Assembly (NCBI RefSeq): GCF_004337985.1 | Contig: NC_043744.1 | Coordinates: 1,428,730 to 1,492,729 of the forward strand | Direction of reading: 5' to 3' | Source: Pyricularia pennisetigena | Taxonomy: Eukaryota > Ascomycota > Sordariomycetes > Magnaporthales > Pyriculariaceae | Length of the DNA stretch: 64,000 nucleotides | Shown: in pieces, positions 35,027 to 47,133 of the stretch | Numbering within the stretch: position 1 is the stretch's first letter | Layout of the letters: every line of letters begins with the position of its first letter | Translations under genes and position numbers: made by a program | Notes under the pieces: model-generated | Seen by the model: the letters and a program-made list of their open reading frames with translations, nothing else | What the model was told of the DNA's origin: nothing | Database searches by the model: none

Positions 35027-37249
35027 TTAATGGGGCTATTAATGGCGATTAAGAGGAATATTAAATATATCCCAATTAAACCAAAAATATTTGCATTTAA
35101 CTTTTTTATATTCAAAACCGATTTTGTTATTGGTATTTAGACCCTCGATAGGTAAAATATTTTCAAAAAGGCGCAAATCTTTTATAATAACCTAAATTGC
35201 GTCCGAATTAAAAAAATAACCAATCCAGGGATAATTTTTGGTTAAAACGGAAAATTGCGCATAATATGCCAAAAAAACCGTTAGGATTTTTTCGCGGGCG
35301 TCCTCGAAAATTTCCTTTTTTGTGCGGTTTATATTAGCAAATTAATCGACGATAATGGATTGGGTTTGTTTAAAGTTAGGGAAATCGTTTTATTGGTCGT
35401 CGCCAAAACATTTGGGATAAAGTTCGGTAATTTTTGTTTTGGGTTTGGTAAAAATGGGACGATGGAACCGCCCTTTATCGTACAAATTGTGAAAAATATT
35501 TTTAAATATTAATAAATTTAATGGGTGCATTTAAATAAATTTGTGCGTTTTTTTTTAACCGTCTGATTTTAATGGGTTTAAAACGGGACCAGGTATTAAT
35601 AGCGAATATTATTTTTATTTTATTGTAGCAGGCGCGGTTAAAACCAAATAAACTGGCGACGTCGATGGTTTGGTCGGTTCGCGAACGGGTAATTAAACGA
35701 TATTGAAATTGCATTAAATGCAAATTATTTAAAACGATAACGTTATCGGCGATAATTGTATAGTCGGCGATAGCAAGCAAAACAGAGGATTATTTAATAT
35801 TAAATTTAAAAGAGTTGCGGTAATTTCCACCAAAATCGCTAAAATTGTTTTTATTTCCAATAACGATTTTTCCTTACCGGCGAAAAATAAAATAAAGGAA
35901 ATGGTAATAAATTTTAAACCAATCGTCGATATAGTAACCGTTATATATATATATATATATTTCAAAATTAGCGGTTTTAATTTTAAATCGCCGTTTTTAA
36001 GGTTAGGTCCGGTGGTTATAATCCGTAAATAAATTCATATTGTGGCGAAAATTGTGGGAATTATAACCGGTTTAAAATTGTTTGCCAATATTTTTAGCCC
36101 GGGGAGGTTACTATCGCTTTCGCGGATAAGGGGGGGATAGGGGGTAGGCGACGCCGATTTACCAAATTATCGAAAATGGGTTTAATATTTTTATCGTTAA
36201 ATATATCCGGTCCGGAGGCTAAGGTTTTTTGCCAAACGGGTATTTTGTTGCTTTTAGTTTGTTTGCCGGGGTTATTTATTTCTGATTAAATTAAAAACCC
36301 GAATACGTCGGCGATTAAAAATAAATTAACTAATAATTTAAATTGTGCCCGTTATTCTAAAATATATCAAAGGGTGAGCGCCAGATTGTAACAATTGTTA
36401 TATTATAATAGTAATTACTTGGTATTACCGCAAAAAATTTCAATAGTTGTTATAATATAATAAATCGCAGGATATATCAATGTAGGGATTGTAATAATGG
36501 TCGCAATTTAATAAAAGGAAATATTAACCTATTATATTAATATGTTATGTGAAAATATTTGTCGTTTCGTAGTTAAGTACGACTATTATTTTGTTTATAT
36601 TCGACGAATTACTGTTAAAATAATATACCAAAATTTGGATATTAACTCGTGTTTTTGCTGCGGCGACGCCAATAGCAGAATGAAAGCGTTTAAGGGTTTA
36701 AGCCATTGGGGTTTCGTTCGTATTACGGAAAATGTTATTTCCGCGACCGAATTAGGCGGGCGGATTGATATTGTTATTATTTTAAAACAGTTAATATAAC
36801 CTAAATATGGTATAATGCGAACCATTTTAATAATATTCGTACTTTTTACCCTGCGCCAAATTGTAGTAATTATCGCCGATACGGATTGGCTTTTGCCCAA
36901 TTAAAAAGATTTTTATAACGGGACGGGCAAACGATCTAGGAAGTCCGTATTTTTATATAATAAAAAATAATATTTAGGTTATGCAAAATTTATTAATCCA
37001 TTATTTAACGTCGAATTAAGCTTAAATTACGTCCGCGATACCGAAATAAAATTAATTTTAATTGGCCGAACAGTGGTGGTTTTATATATACGGGTTACGG
37101 GCGGCCTATTTAATGGCGCGGGTGGCGGGTTAATAATAATTTCTGGTTATAGTGCAAAAGGCCGGTTTTTGGGGTTTTTTGGTAGCGGGGATAATGCGTT
37201 AGTAAATAATTTAAAAAATACTAAAAAGGTTTGCAATTGGCGGTTATTT

Positions 37250-37510
37250 AAATGCGGGGCAAGTTCGTTATAATTATCGTCCATATTAATATTATTATCG
37301 CTTTTATTGGCGGACGCGGGGGTAAATTAATTGTCGTTTTCGTTTATAAAATTATCGTCGTTATTACAATCGACGGGGGCGGGGGCAGGTTCGTTATCGC
37401 CGGCGTCCATATCGGCGATATTTCCATTTTTATTTACGGGGGCGGGGGTAAATTTATTATCGCCGGAATCCATATCGGTATTATTTTAATTACTGTTATT
37501 AATATTAGGA
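37250..37510 (-). repeat. Coding repeat: acidic, Pro-rich linker of the helicase element
   Basis: The minus strand reads as imperfect ~24-residue units such as NIADMDAGDNEPAPAPV and DMDSGDNKFTPAPVNKN, a low-complexity Asp/Asn/Pro linker. The opposite strand is open for 108 codons (37,252-37,578) but is glycine/isoleucine repetitive and best explained as a shadow. Confidence 0.5.
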
Positions 37511-39506
37511 ATGGGGGGGAAAATCGAAAGAAAAATTCCGGTTATATCCAAATTATTTTGAAATATAAAACGGTCTAACCGAGCAAAATTTAGTTCCAAA
37601 ATAATTGCAGTATCCGCCTCGTGATTTTCCAAATTTTTAAGGTATTGGTTTATTTTTTTATCCGGGTTCCTTTTTGTAATATGGTTATTAAATTGGTAAA
37701 TAGTTTAATATTGCTGGGTATATATTCCAACGTAAATTTGGTGGTGGTTTGGACGGAAGTTTTACCTTTTTGGCGTTTTTTGGGAGTTATGGTGATAAAG
37801 GACCGTAATTATAATAATTATTACGGTTTTTAGCGAATTAAAGCCATTAGTATAACTATTATTAGGATAAGGTTAATTAATTTGCCCCGGATTTAAGCGG
37901 GTGGGGGGTATTTTTGCGATGCAAGGGCGTTAATTATAATTTATTTTCGCTACGATTAGATTAATGCCTGTTTGGGTAGGTAAAGTATAAGTAGCTTTAT
38001 CCAATTAAAAATATTTTAATTAAGTTTCCTAACGACTGTGTTTATAGTATTTGTTAAAGCAACTTTGCAATTGTAAGAATCATTACGTTTATCAGCTAGA
38101 AATTAAACGTTGATTTAATCTTTACAATTTTTTATTAATCGTTATAAAAAGAATTTGGCGGCCGGGAAAAAGGTTTTTATTGTAAAAAAGAAGAAAAAAG
38201 CTAATAAAAAAAGGAGGTATTTATAACTGGGTTTACGTATGGGGCTTTTTACTAATAAAATAGGGTTAAAGTAAAAACGCCACAATTTCCGGAGTTTAAC
38301 CGTAATAATTGTTACAATTCGCAATATCGAACTTTTTTATTTTCAATTGGGGCGCCGTTACGCCGTACCAGCTTATATATAATCCAGGTTTTTAATTTAC
38401 GTAATAATTGTTATTATCCAGCATTTGGTCGCTTTATTGAAGCCGTTAATTGGGGATTTTAATGTTTGACAATTATATGCTTTGCGTTACTTAATAATCC
38501 TCCGCCTTTAATTAATCCAATTCGGCGTCGCTTTTTTCGTCGGTTAACCCTTTTGTAATCCAGGGTACCTTATTTAATTTAATTAGGATTTAATTTTAAA
38601 TGTTTTTTAACTTTTAAGCCATAAATTTATAAGCGTTCCTATATTGGATATTTTTGCAACCGCTAACGTTAATCAGTATTTTAACCTGTAATTATAATAT
38701 CGTTTAATTCGTTCGTCGGCGTTTATTAGTTTATTTTCCCGAATAATTGTTAATTATATTTATCGTTTCCTAAGGTGCCACCGTGTTTTAATTCCGCCGC
38801 TTTTTTTTATTGTTTGTGCAGATAGGAGGCGTAACTTCGTATTTTACTTTCGTAAATTATTGGGAATTAAACAACGAAATAATCGCTATGTTGTTTAAAT
38901 TATTTAATTAATGATAATTTTGGAATATTTTCCAGCAAATCGTTTTTCGTCCATTCCCGGCTATAGGAATGGACGAATTTTTTAACGATATTAAAGGTTA
39001 TTGGTTTAGGTAATACCAGCTGGGATGGTAAATTGTATAACCGCCGCGGTTGGGAAAAAAAATGGTTATTGCAAAATGGGTACCCCATTTATCCAGTTGT
39101 TTAAATATATAATTTTTTTGGAATTTTTCCTGGGTATTTTAATTGGCGGTCTTTTAGGGGGTAATGCGGGTGAAACTCCAATTTGGTACACGTAAATTTT
39201 GTAATCATTTTTAAATTAATTTATTGTAAAAAATGGATTCGTTTTTATATAAAATTTAATATAGTTCGTCGAAAATATTTAACGTTGGCGAAGGTTTGCA
39301 TATTTGGCGCTTTTTTTGATTTTTTCTTCTTTATTATTTCCTATTGCGTTTAATGGGGCGGAACGCGTGGTTCAAATATACCCAAAAAACCGGTTTGTGG
39401 TAATTCCGACGCTTTTACCCGGTTATAATCGTTTGAATTAAATTTAGCGATACATGGAAGGTTAATAGGGAATAACCGCGTTTATAAATACGTTGAAAAG
39501 TTTAAA

Positions 39507-40790
39507 TAAATAATTTGTACATTTTTAACGTTTTTTCGTAATATTACCGGTTATTTGGTTAATTTAATTAATAATTTTGGTTTAATTGGTTTATATTTAG
39601 CGATAAACCCCTACGTATCGAAATACCAATAGGGCGTAAAGAAATATGCGGTTTTTTTACTGTTGGGCCCGCGTGCGGTTCGTCTAAACTTTTACAACAG
39701 ATTTACGGGGTCGTTTAATATTAACGCGCCGTATTGTATTGTACATTTTATATAAGGTATATCTATATTTATACCCAAAAATAAAATGGAAAATATAATA
39801 CGAATTTCAAAATCCGGTTTGGAAAATTTTGCATAAATGTTAATTTTATCGATTTTAAGTGTAAATAAATTGTACCGGATAATTATATCGGTTGAGTTTC
39901 GTTTAATGAATGCTCTAAATACGAAGGTTTTTATTAGGAATTGGCGTATTTGGATAATGCGGTTTTTGGCGTCCATATATATAATGGTTTTAAAAATACG
40001 GGTGGCGGATAATAATATAATATTCCCTATTAGGAATAACAGGCGTCGGTAATCGTTAATTAGGGTTTTACGCTCCAAATATTGTATTATAATCGTAATT
40101 TCGGGTCGGTCGAAAAACGCTTCAACGAAACGCATTATCCTTTTATAATATAATTAATCGAAAATATAAATTTTAAGTTTTATTGTAACAATTACGGTAC
40201 ACCCGAATATAAATACGGTTACTGGTATAATTGCCCGGATTAGACGCAATATAAAATATAATTTCTTAAAGTTTTTCCACTGTAAAATTATATAAAATTT
40301 ATTAATAATAAATAAAACAATACGTTGGTGGAATATAGGGTTTCGAAAAAGTTTCAAAAAATCGGTAATTGGTGGTTTGTTCCGGGTTTAAATAAACGTG
40401 CGTATATTTACAAACGGTTTACGGGTTCCAAAAAAGGTTATATTAAATAAAATTAGTTTTGGTAATAAAAACCACATATTTATATCTACGTTTAAAATAA
40501 ATTAATCGATTAATTTGGGGTTCGCGGCGGGATAACGTTATCTATTACGTAATTGTTTTTACTTTAATTTGTTTAATAGGATTACTTGGATAATAACGGT
40601 ATTATTGCGAATAACCGAGGTAATTTGCAATATTATATTTTTCCCGTACCCGGTTTTTACCAGCAAAATAATATTTTTTATATTATATAAAACCCGGTAT
40701 ATATATTGTATTTGGTTATAATATGGGATTCGTATAGTAATATTGGGGGGTTTGTAAAAATTTACAAACTATATAATAATTAAGGAAACG
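39507..40790 (-). pseudogene. RecQ-like SF2 DNA helicase relic (copy 2)
   Basis: On the minus strand the Walker A region is at about 40,690 (ILLVKTGYGKNIIL). Motif III is near 40,240 (FGCTVIVTIK, from an original TATLP-like motif). A 147-codon open stretch at 40,135-39,692 covers motifs IV to V (RPEITIIIQYLERKTL, ATRIFKTIIYMDAKN, FSILFLGINIDIPYI). The degraded motif VI and C-terminus follow to about 39,530. It is strongly similar to 5,790-4,555. Further upstream, 40,960-40,850 reads IYTSFSHQIDAIFRGANPAH, the probable N-terminal side. Confidence 0.75.
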
Positions 40791-40956
40791 AGTTTATATT
40801 ATAGGTTTAAATTACCAAAAATTTTGGTTTTGGCGTATAATTCCGGGAAAATGTGTACGTCGGAGGAGGTATTTACCGCCGCGTGTGCGGGATTGGCACC
40901 GCGAAAAATTGCGTCGATTTGGTGGGAAAACGAGGTATATATAGGTGTATTTCCGG

Positions 40957-40964
<8 letters not shown>

Positions 40965-40992
<28 letters not shown>
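40965..40992. repeat. (TA)n microsatellite
   Basis: A run of about 14 TA units lies upstream of the helicase relic. The first copy has only ATTATATATATG at the equivalent place (about 6,003). Confidence 0.8.
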
Positions 40993-40993
<1 letters not shown>

Positions 40994-41696
40994 CTTAATA
41001 CAAACATATAAAGATTTGCGGAAATAATGGTTTTTTTTAATGGGTGGATAGATAACGTATTATATAATATATATTTTATACGGATTGTAAAGTTAATGGT
41101 TTTGCGTTATTTATATTGAAATTTATATATAAAAGTTCCTTTCGCTTTTACGATTTTATATATACAAACTTTGACGGATTATAACCGTTATTAGTAAAAT
41201 GCGAAATAAATATCGATGGTGTTTATAAGTGGGCGTATAATATATTAAATAAAATTTACTTTATACGGATTGTAAAACAAATGGTTTTGCGATATTTGGA
41301 TTAAAATTTATAAGTAAAAATTCCTTTCGTTTTTGCGATTTTCCACGTATAAATTTTAACGGATTATAATCGGTATTGTTAAAATACGAAATGGGTATCG
41401 ATAATCTTTTTGGGTTTACAATGGGGATACCGCCATAAACGGATAAAAAACGGGTTATATCCAATCTTTAATTGGCGTACCGGGTGCAAAAGATTTTGGA
41501 TTTATAAAAAAGGTTTAGCAATTCCTATTTTTAACGATCTTTTTTTTCGATATTTTGCGTAATTGTGGAATAATAAGGGAGTATCGGTCGCAAAAAGGCC
41601 AAAAATACCGCTATAAACGGCGAAAATCGACAAATTGTCCTCAAACCTGAACCAAAACGTTTTTTGGATAAACTTACAGGTACATTGCAAAACTAG

Positions 41697-43530
41697 TCTC
41701 AGTGCTCAGACTAGACCCCCCTGCTTCGCAGTGGGGACCGAGCGCTCCATATACCTTTCAACCACATGGCTTTTCGACCAATTACATTGGCCGAAAAGAT
41801 CGCGCTCGTTCTAGTCTGAGGACATTTTGTCGCATTTCGCCGTTTACGGCGGTACCACCAACGATAATTTGTCGCATTTCGCCGTTTATAACGGTATTAT
41901 TAATAATTTATTTAATATTACGATATCGTTTATAATTATTTTATTAATATAAGGATAATTTGTGGTATTCTGCCGTTTGTAGCGGGTATATACAATATAT
42001 TCGCATTATAATGGTAAAAGAAATAGTGTATCCATAGTATGCAAATAAATATTCGTATAAAAAAGTAAATAAAAATTATAAAAATATATAGTAAATTGCG
42101 TTAGATTTATTGGAGTTTGCTGATTATTTGACTGCCGGCCGCGTTTTTGTAGCCATTGTATTTGAAAAGATATTAAAATATTAAGTAAAATGTGTAATTT
42201 TTCATTATATTTAATTTCTATTTTAAATAATAATATATAATATTAATTCTAGTTTTAGTTACAGTATTTATAGCCCAGCAGACCTATTACTGCAAAGTGC
42301 ATGCAATTATCGATTTAAACAAAAGTATCATTAATATTTGTATATTAACTAACATTTTGTTAAAAACCTAAATAATTTACGCAAATGTTGGTAAAATTGA
42401 GAGAAAGCTTAGATTAGGCATGGTTTTATTAATTGATTAAAGAATTTAATTTCACTTTTTTTTTATAAATTTTATTAAATTAAATAAAGCAATAAATATT
42501 CGAATATTACAAATTCAGCATTTTTTTATATAAAAAAATAAAAAGGGCCGGTACTGTAGATCGGGTTTTACGTTCACGTTTATTTATAAACATTATCCAC
42601 ATCTTCAAACTTTGGTTTTATTAATATTAAAATTGGTAAAAATGTATAAGCATTTCGATTGTAAAATATATATAAAATTGGATACTTTTTACGTATTCGC
42701 ATATTTAACGGCTTATAAAATTGAATATACGTACCAAAATGTAGCATTATATTAAATATATATATGTTACCCCCCACGTGCAAAAACCACAGAATCTGGC
42801 TGCAAAACAAAAATAATATAAAATTAATTAAATAAAGCGAAAAGATTTATAAAATACACATTTAACATTTTTTTATTAAAAAGTTTTTAAAGCCGATATT
42901 ATAGGTAGGATAAGACCTGGACGTTTTTTTATATACGTAATCGAATCTTTAAAATTTTGGTTTTATTATCGTTAAAACTGGTAAAAATATAAACGAGTTT
43001 CGATTATAAATTATATATAAAAAAATATATATTTTGCCTATCCGCTTATTTAACTGTTTATATAATATGGTATATGCACCAAAATTCCCAATAACGATAT
43101 ATACATATATACCACCCTCCACGTGCAAAAAGTATAAAATTTGGTCAAAAATTAAAAATAATATTAAAAAAAGTCGAAAATCGAAAAAAAAAATCGAAAA
43201 AACAGTACCGCCATAAATGGATTAAAGGCAGGTGGTATCGAATTCGGCCATTATAAAAGATAAAAAAATAAATCAAATCGCTGCTAATAGCAATACTAAA
43301 CGCTATTTTCAACGATATTTTTCTTTTTTAATATTTTGCGTAATTGTGGAATAATAAAGGAGTGTCGGTCGAAAAAAGGCCAAAAATACCGCCATAAACG
43401 GCGAAAATCGACAAATTGTCCTTAGACCTGAACCAGAGTGTTCTTTGGATGGACCCACAGGTACATTGCAAAGCCGCAATTGAGCCACGCTCAATTGTGG
43501 AGCTCTGGGCTTCAGGGATAAGCCCTGAGA
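41697..43530. repeat. Non-coding duplicated block, unit 1
   Basis: The block starts with R3 (CTCAGTGCTCAGACTAGAC..., 41,697-41,830). It continues through palindromic CGCCGTTTACGGCGG stretches and AT-rich DNA, then a two-unit ~345-bp tandem repeat (42,560-42,900 and 42,900-43,200, each with TTTGGTTTTATTA and CCCACGTGCAAAAA). It ends in R2 (43,311-43,530). It is repeated at an offset of about 2,280-2,290 bp by 43,980-45,829. No gene is supported. Short open frames shared by both units follow from the duplication. Confidence 0.65.
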
Positions 43531-43979
43531 CTATTGCAAAACCGTAATTAAGCTACGAAATGGAGCGAAGCGAACGGAGTGGATTAATTGTGGAGCTTTG
43601 GGCTTCAGGGATGAGCCCTGAGACTATAATTGTGGAATAATAAAGGAGTATCGGTCGCAAAAATACCAAAAATACCGCCATTATCGGCGAAAATCGACAA
43701 ATTGTCCTCAGACCTAAACCAAAGCGTTTTTTGGATAAACCCACAGGTTCATTGCAAAACCGCAATTAAGCCACGAAGTGGATCAATTGTGGAGCTTTGG
43801 GCTTCAGGGATAAGCCCTGAGACTATATTAGCAACCCATATTGTTAACAGGTTATGCTGATATCTTTTGCGTATACTATATGTATATAATGCGAATATAG
43901 TGCATGTACACGCCATAAACGGCGAAATGTGACAAATTGTCCTCAGGTTAGAACGAGCGCGATCTTTCCGGCCAATGTA
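43531..43979. repeat. Cluster of R2 tails, a 28-bp copia LTR end, and inverted R3 fragments
   Basis: A partial R2 (43,531-43,625) and a near-complete R2 (43,627-43,826) are followed by TTAGCAACCCATATTGTTAACAGGTTAT. This is the end of a type 2 LTR plus the first bases of its primer site, and it is all that remains of that copia. Inverted pieces of the R3 family follow (CGCCATAAACGGCGAAATGTGAC, GAACGAGCGCGATC). Confidence 0.55.
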
Positions 43980-45829
43980 ATAGTCTCAGTGCTCAGACTA
44001 AACCCCCCTGCTTCGCAGTGGGGACCGAACGCTCCATATACCTTTTAGCCACATGGTTTTTCGACCAATTACATTGGCCGAAAAAATCGCGCTCGTTCTA
44101 GTCTGAGGACATTTTGTCGCATTTCGCCGTTTATGGCGGTATTACCAACGATAATTTGTCGCATTTCGCCGTTTATAACGGTATTATTAATAATATACCG
44201 AATATTGCGATATCGCTAATTATTATTTTATTAATATAACGATAATTTATGGTATTCTGCCGTTTATAGCGAGTATACATAAAATATTCGCATTATAATG
44301 GCAAAAGAAAATAGTGTACCCATAATATGCAATTAAACATTCGAATAAAAGAATAAATAAAACTTATAGAAATATATAGTATTTTGCGTTAAATTTATTG
44401 GAGTTTGTTAATTATTTAAATACCGGCCGCGTCTTTATAACCACTGTATTTGGAAAGATATTAAAATATTAAGTAAAATTTGTAATTTTTTATTATATTT
44501 AATTCTTGCTTTAAATAATGGTATACAGTATTAACTTTAAATTAATTCACAATTTTTATAGCTTAGTAAACTTGGTATTGCAAAGTGCATGCAATTATCG
44601 ATTAAAACAAAAGTTTTATAAATATTTTTATATAGATTAACAATTTGTTAAAAAATCAAATAATTTATGCAAATATTGGTAAAATGAAAATATTTTTACT
44701 TAATACATTCTTTGATCAATTTGTAAATAAATTTTATATAAATTTATTCTTTTTAGATTTTATTTAATTAAATAAAGCAAAAAATACAAAAAAAACACAA
44801 ATTTAGCATTTTTTTGTATAAAAAATAAAAAGGGCCGGTGTTGTAAATCGGGCTTTACGTTGACGCTTATTTATATATATAATTCACTTTTTCAACTTTT
44901 GGTTTTATTAATGTTAGAATTGGTAAAAATGTAAAAGCATTTCGATTGTAAAATATATATAAAATTGGATATATTTTACCTATCCGCATATTTAACGGCT
45001 TATATAATTAAATATACGTACAAAAATGTGATATTATATTAAATATAAATATACCACCCCCCACGTGCAAAAACCACAAAATTCGGCTGCAAAACAAAAA
45101 TAATATAAAATTAATTAAATAAAGCAAAAAAATTAATAAAATATATATTTAGCATTTCTTTTTATAAAACAGTTTTTTAGGACCGATAGTATAAGTGGGA
45201 TTGGGTTTGGACGTTTGTTTACATACGTAATCAAATCTCTAAAACTTTGGTTTTATTATCGTTAAAATTGGTAAAAATATAAACGAGTTTCTATTGTAAA
45301 TTATATACAAAAAAATATATACTTTGCCTATCCGCTCATTTAACTGCTTATATAATTTGGTATATGCACCAGAACCTAGTATAACGATATATAAATATAT
45401 ACGACCCTCCACGTGCAAAAATAATAAATTTGGTCAAAAATTAAAAATAATATTAAAAAAAATAGAAAATCGAAAAAAAAATCGAAAAAACAGTACCGCT
45501 ATAAACGGATTAAGGGCAGGTGGTATCGAATTCGGCCATTATAATAAATAAGAAAATAAATCGAATCGCTGCTAATAGCGGTATTAAACGCTATTTTCAA
45601 CGATATTATATTTTTTCAATATTGTGTATAATTGTGGAATAATAAAGGAGTTTCGGTTAAAAAAAGGCCAAAAATACCGCCATAAACGGCGAAAATCGAC
45701 AAGTTGTCCTTAGACCTGAACCAGAGCGTTCTTTGGATGGACCCACAGGTACATTGCAAAGCCGCAATTGAGCCACGAAGTGGATCAATTGTGGAGCTCT
45801 GGGCTTCAGGGATGAGCCCTGAGACTACC
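43980..45829. repeat. Non-coding duplicated block, unit 2
   Basis: This is a second copy of the block at 41,697, containing R3 at 43,982-44,112, the ~345-bp tandem units (about 44,850-45,190 and 45,200-45,490) and R2 at 45,600-45,829. Differences from unit 1 are scattered, many C/T or G/A. No gene is seen. Confidence 0.65.
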
Positions 45830-45925
45830 AATGTAATTGGTCGAAAACCCATGTGGCTGCAAGGTACATGGAGCGCTCGGTCCCCATTGCGAAGCAGGAG
45901 GGTCTAGTCTGAGCACTGAGACTAG
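45830..45925 (-). repeat. R3 repeat, inverted copy, at the compartment edge
   Basis: This is the reverse complement of the R3 block (CCAATGTAATTGGTCG ... GGGTCTAGTCTGAGCACTGAGACTAG). It ends in an imperfect palindrome AGTCTGAGCACTGAGACT. Immediately after it, base composition changes to that of the gene-bearing half. Confidence 0.65.
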
Positions 45926-47133
45926 CTCCCACGATCGTTAACCTAAATAGCACACCCTACCTGAATGTATGCCTCTCCTATCAATTATTCAGGCTGCACG
46001 TGTACGTTAGTGTGCGTTAGCTGGCTTTTTGAAGTTGGGCGGCGATAATAATCCCGCATGTGCGGCCAGCAAGAACAGTTCAGCTCATGCCCGCATTTCC
46101 TTCGATAATTAATCAATTTTCAGGTGCTCTCATTTCTTTTCATGAACCAAGATATCCTCATTTTCCAGTTGCTGTCTATGAGAAATGACGGCATTATCGC
46201 ATCTCAAGCAGCTTGAAGAATTGAAGAATACTCCGCCGCTGGGCTGGGTGCTTAGGAGGGTCCCGGACCATGCTTGCATTTCTACCACCAAAGCCTTGTA
46301 CTATTGATATCAGTTAGCTACTGCTTGCAATTTCGTCATGATTTGGACTTGTCAAGATTGATACCGTTTAATAAAGCACGCAGATTATATTCGAAGAAAA
46401 ACTTCAAATCTAATAATAACAGTTCAATGCACAGCAATGCTGCCAGCAAAATAAAATAGTATTGATGTCCTTCAGACTACGTTGCTCGGAAAACTTATCA
46501 ATATCTAACCCGATGTTGCTAAAGCAAAAATTACCCAAAATACTTTTTGAGACAAATTTTCGCCAATTTACGGCCCGCGGGTATGCCTTTAGCAACAGTA
46601 AAGTCGCCCCTGGTAACATCGTGTCTGAAAGTGTGCAGGAGCTGAGCACCTCCTTCGGATGAATGTGGAACGCCTCAACGCTAATGTAATGCCGCTATGC
46701 CTCTGGCACATTCAAGGTCTTGCAGTTCAACTGAAGACTCCTGCGTCGCCTATTTTACCTTGGTGTACTCGACAAAGACACGCCAACCAGAGGTACGGTA
46801 GAGAGTACAGGGCCAGAAACCATAAACAGTGAAGAAGGACACGCAGAGGCAAAAATGGCAACGTCACAGGACGCATAAACGATGCACTTGCGCTGTGGCG
46901 GTATATAGGGGTCATTATGGAGCACCGGGTACTTCAAAAAAAAAAAAAAAAAAAAAAAAAAAGACCAAGGGTCCTAGAATAGGGAGATGTAAAAGTTCAG
47001 CACGATCAAACTCCAACCCTACCTGCCGCCTCCTTAGAAAACCGGGGCACTTGAGTGAACACTGTCTACCTATCGTACACTGCTTACTGAGACAGATCTT
47101 ACTGCCGTAGTGTCCATCTGTCATGCTAAATAT
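45926..47133. other. Intergenic region, no gene recognised
   Basis: Normal-composition DNA with only short open frames and no recognised domain. A 27-base poly(A) run lies at 46,936-46,962. It contains the 3' flank of the minus-strand regulator gene. Confidence 0.5.

Larger units (their letters stand above)
35027..41696 (-). mobile_element. Helicase-type element, copy 2
   Basis: This is the more complete copy of the element seen at 1-6,794. Positions 35,027-35,630 match 3,290-3,904 and 39,507-41,696 match 4,555-6,794, while 35,630-39,507 has no counterpart here. Joining 1-3,290 with this copy implies an element of at least 10 kb, all coded on the minus strand. Legible minus-strand pieces include 39,088-38,900 (HFFSQPRRLYNLPSQLVLPK) and 35,780-35,502. 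No terminal repeats were identified. Confidence 0.6.

Noticed and set aside
37252..37578. 108-codon plus-strand frame rich in Gly and Ile
   Set aside because: The minus strand reads as the element's acidic Pro-rich linker in the same direction as the helicase; the plus frame is its shadow.
43034..45551. Conserved frames at 43,034-43,216 and 45,324-45,551
   Set aside because: Similarity follows from the ~2.28 kb duplication; codons show no signs of coding and no domain is recognised.
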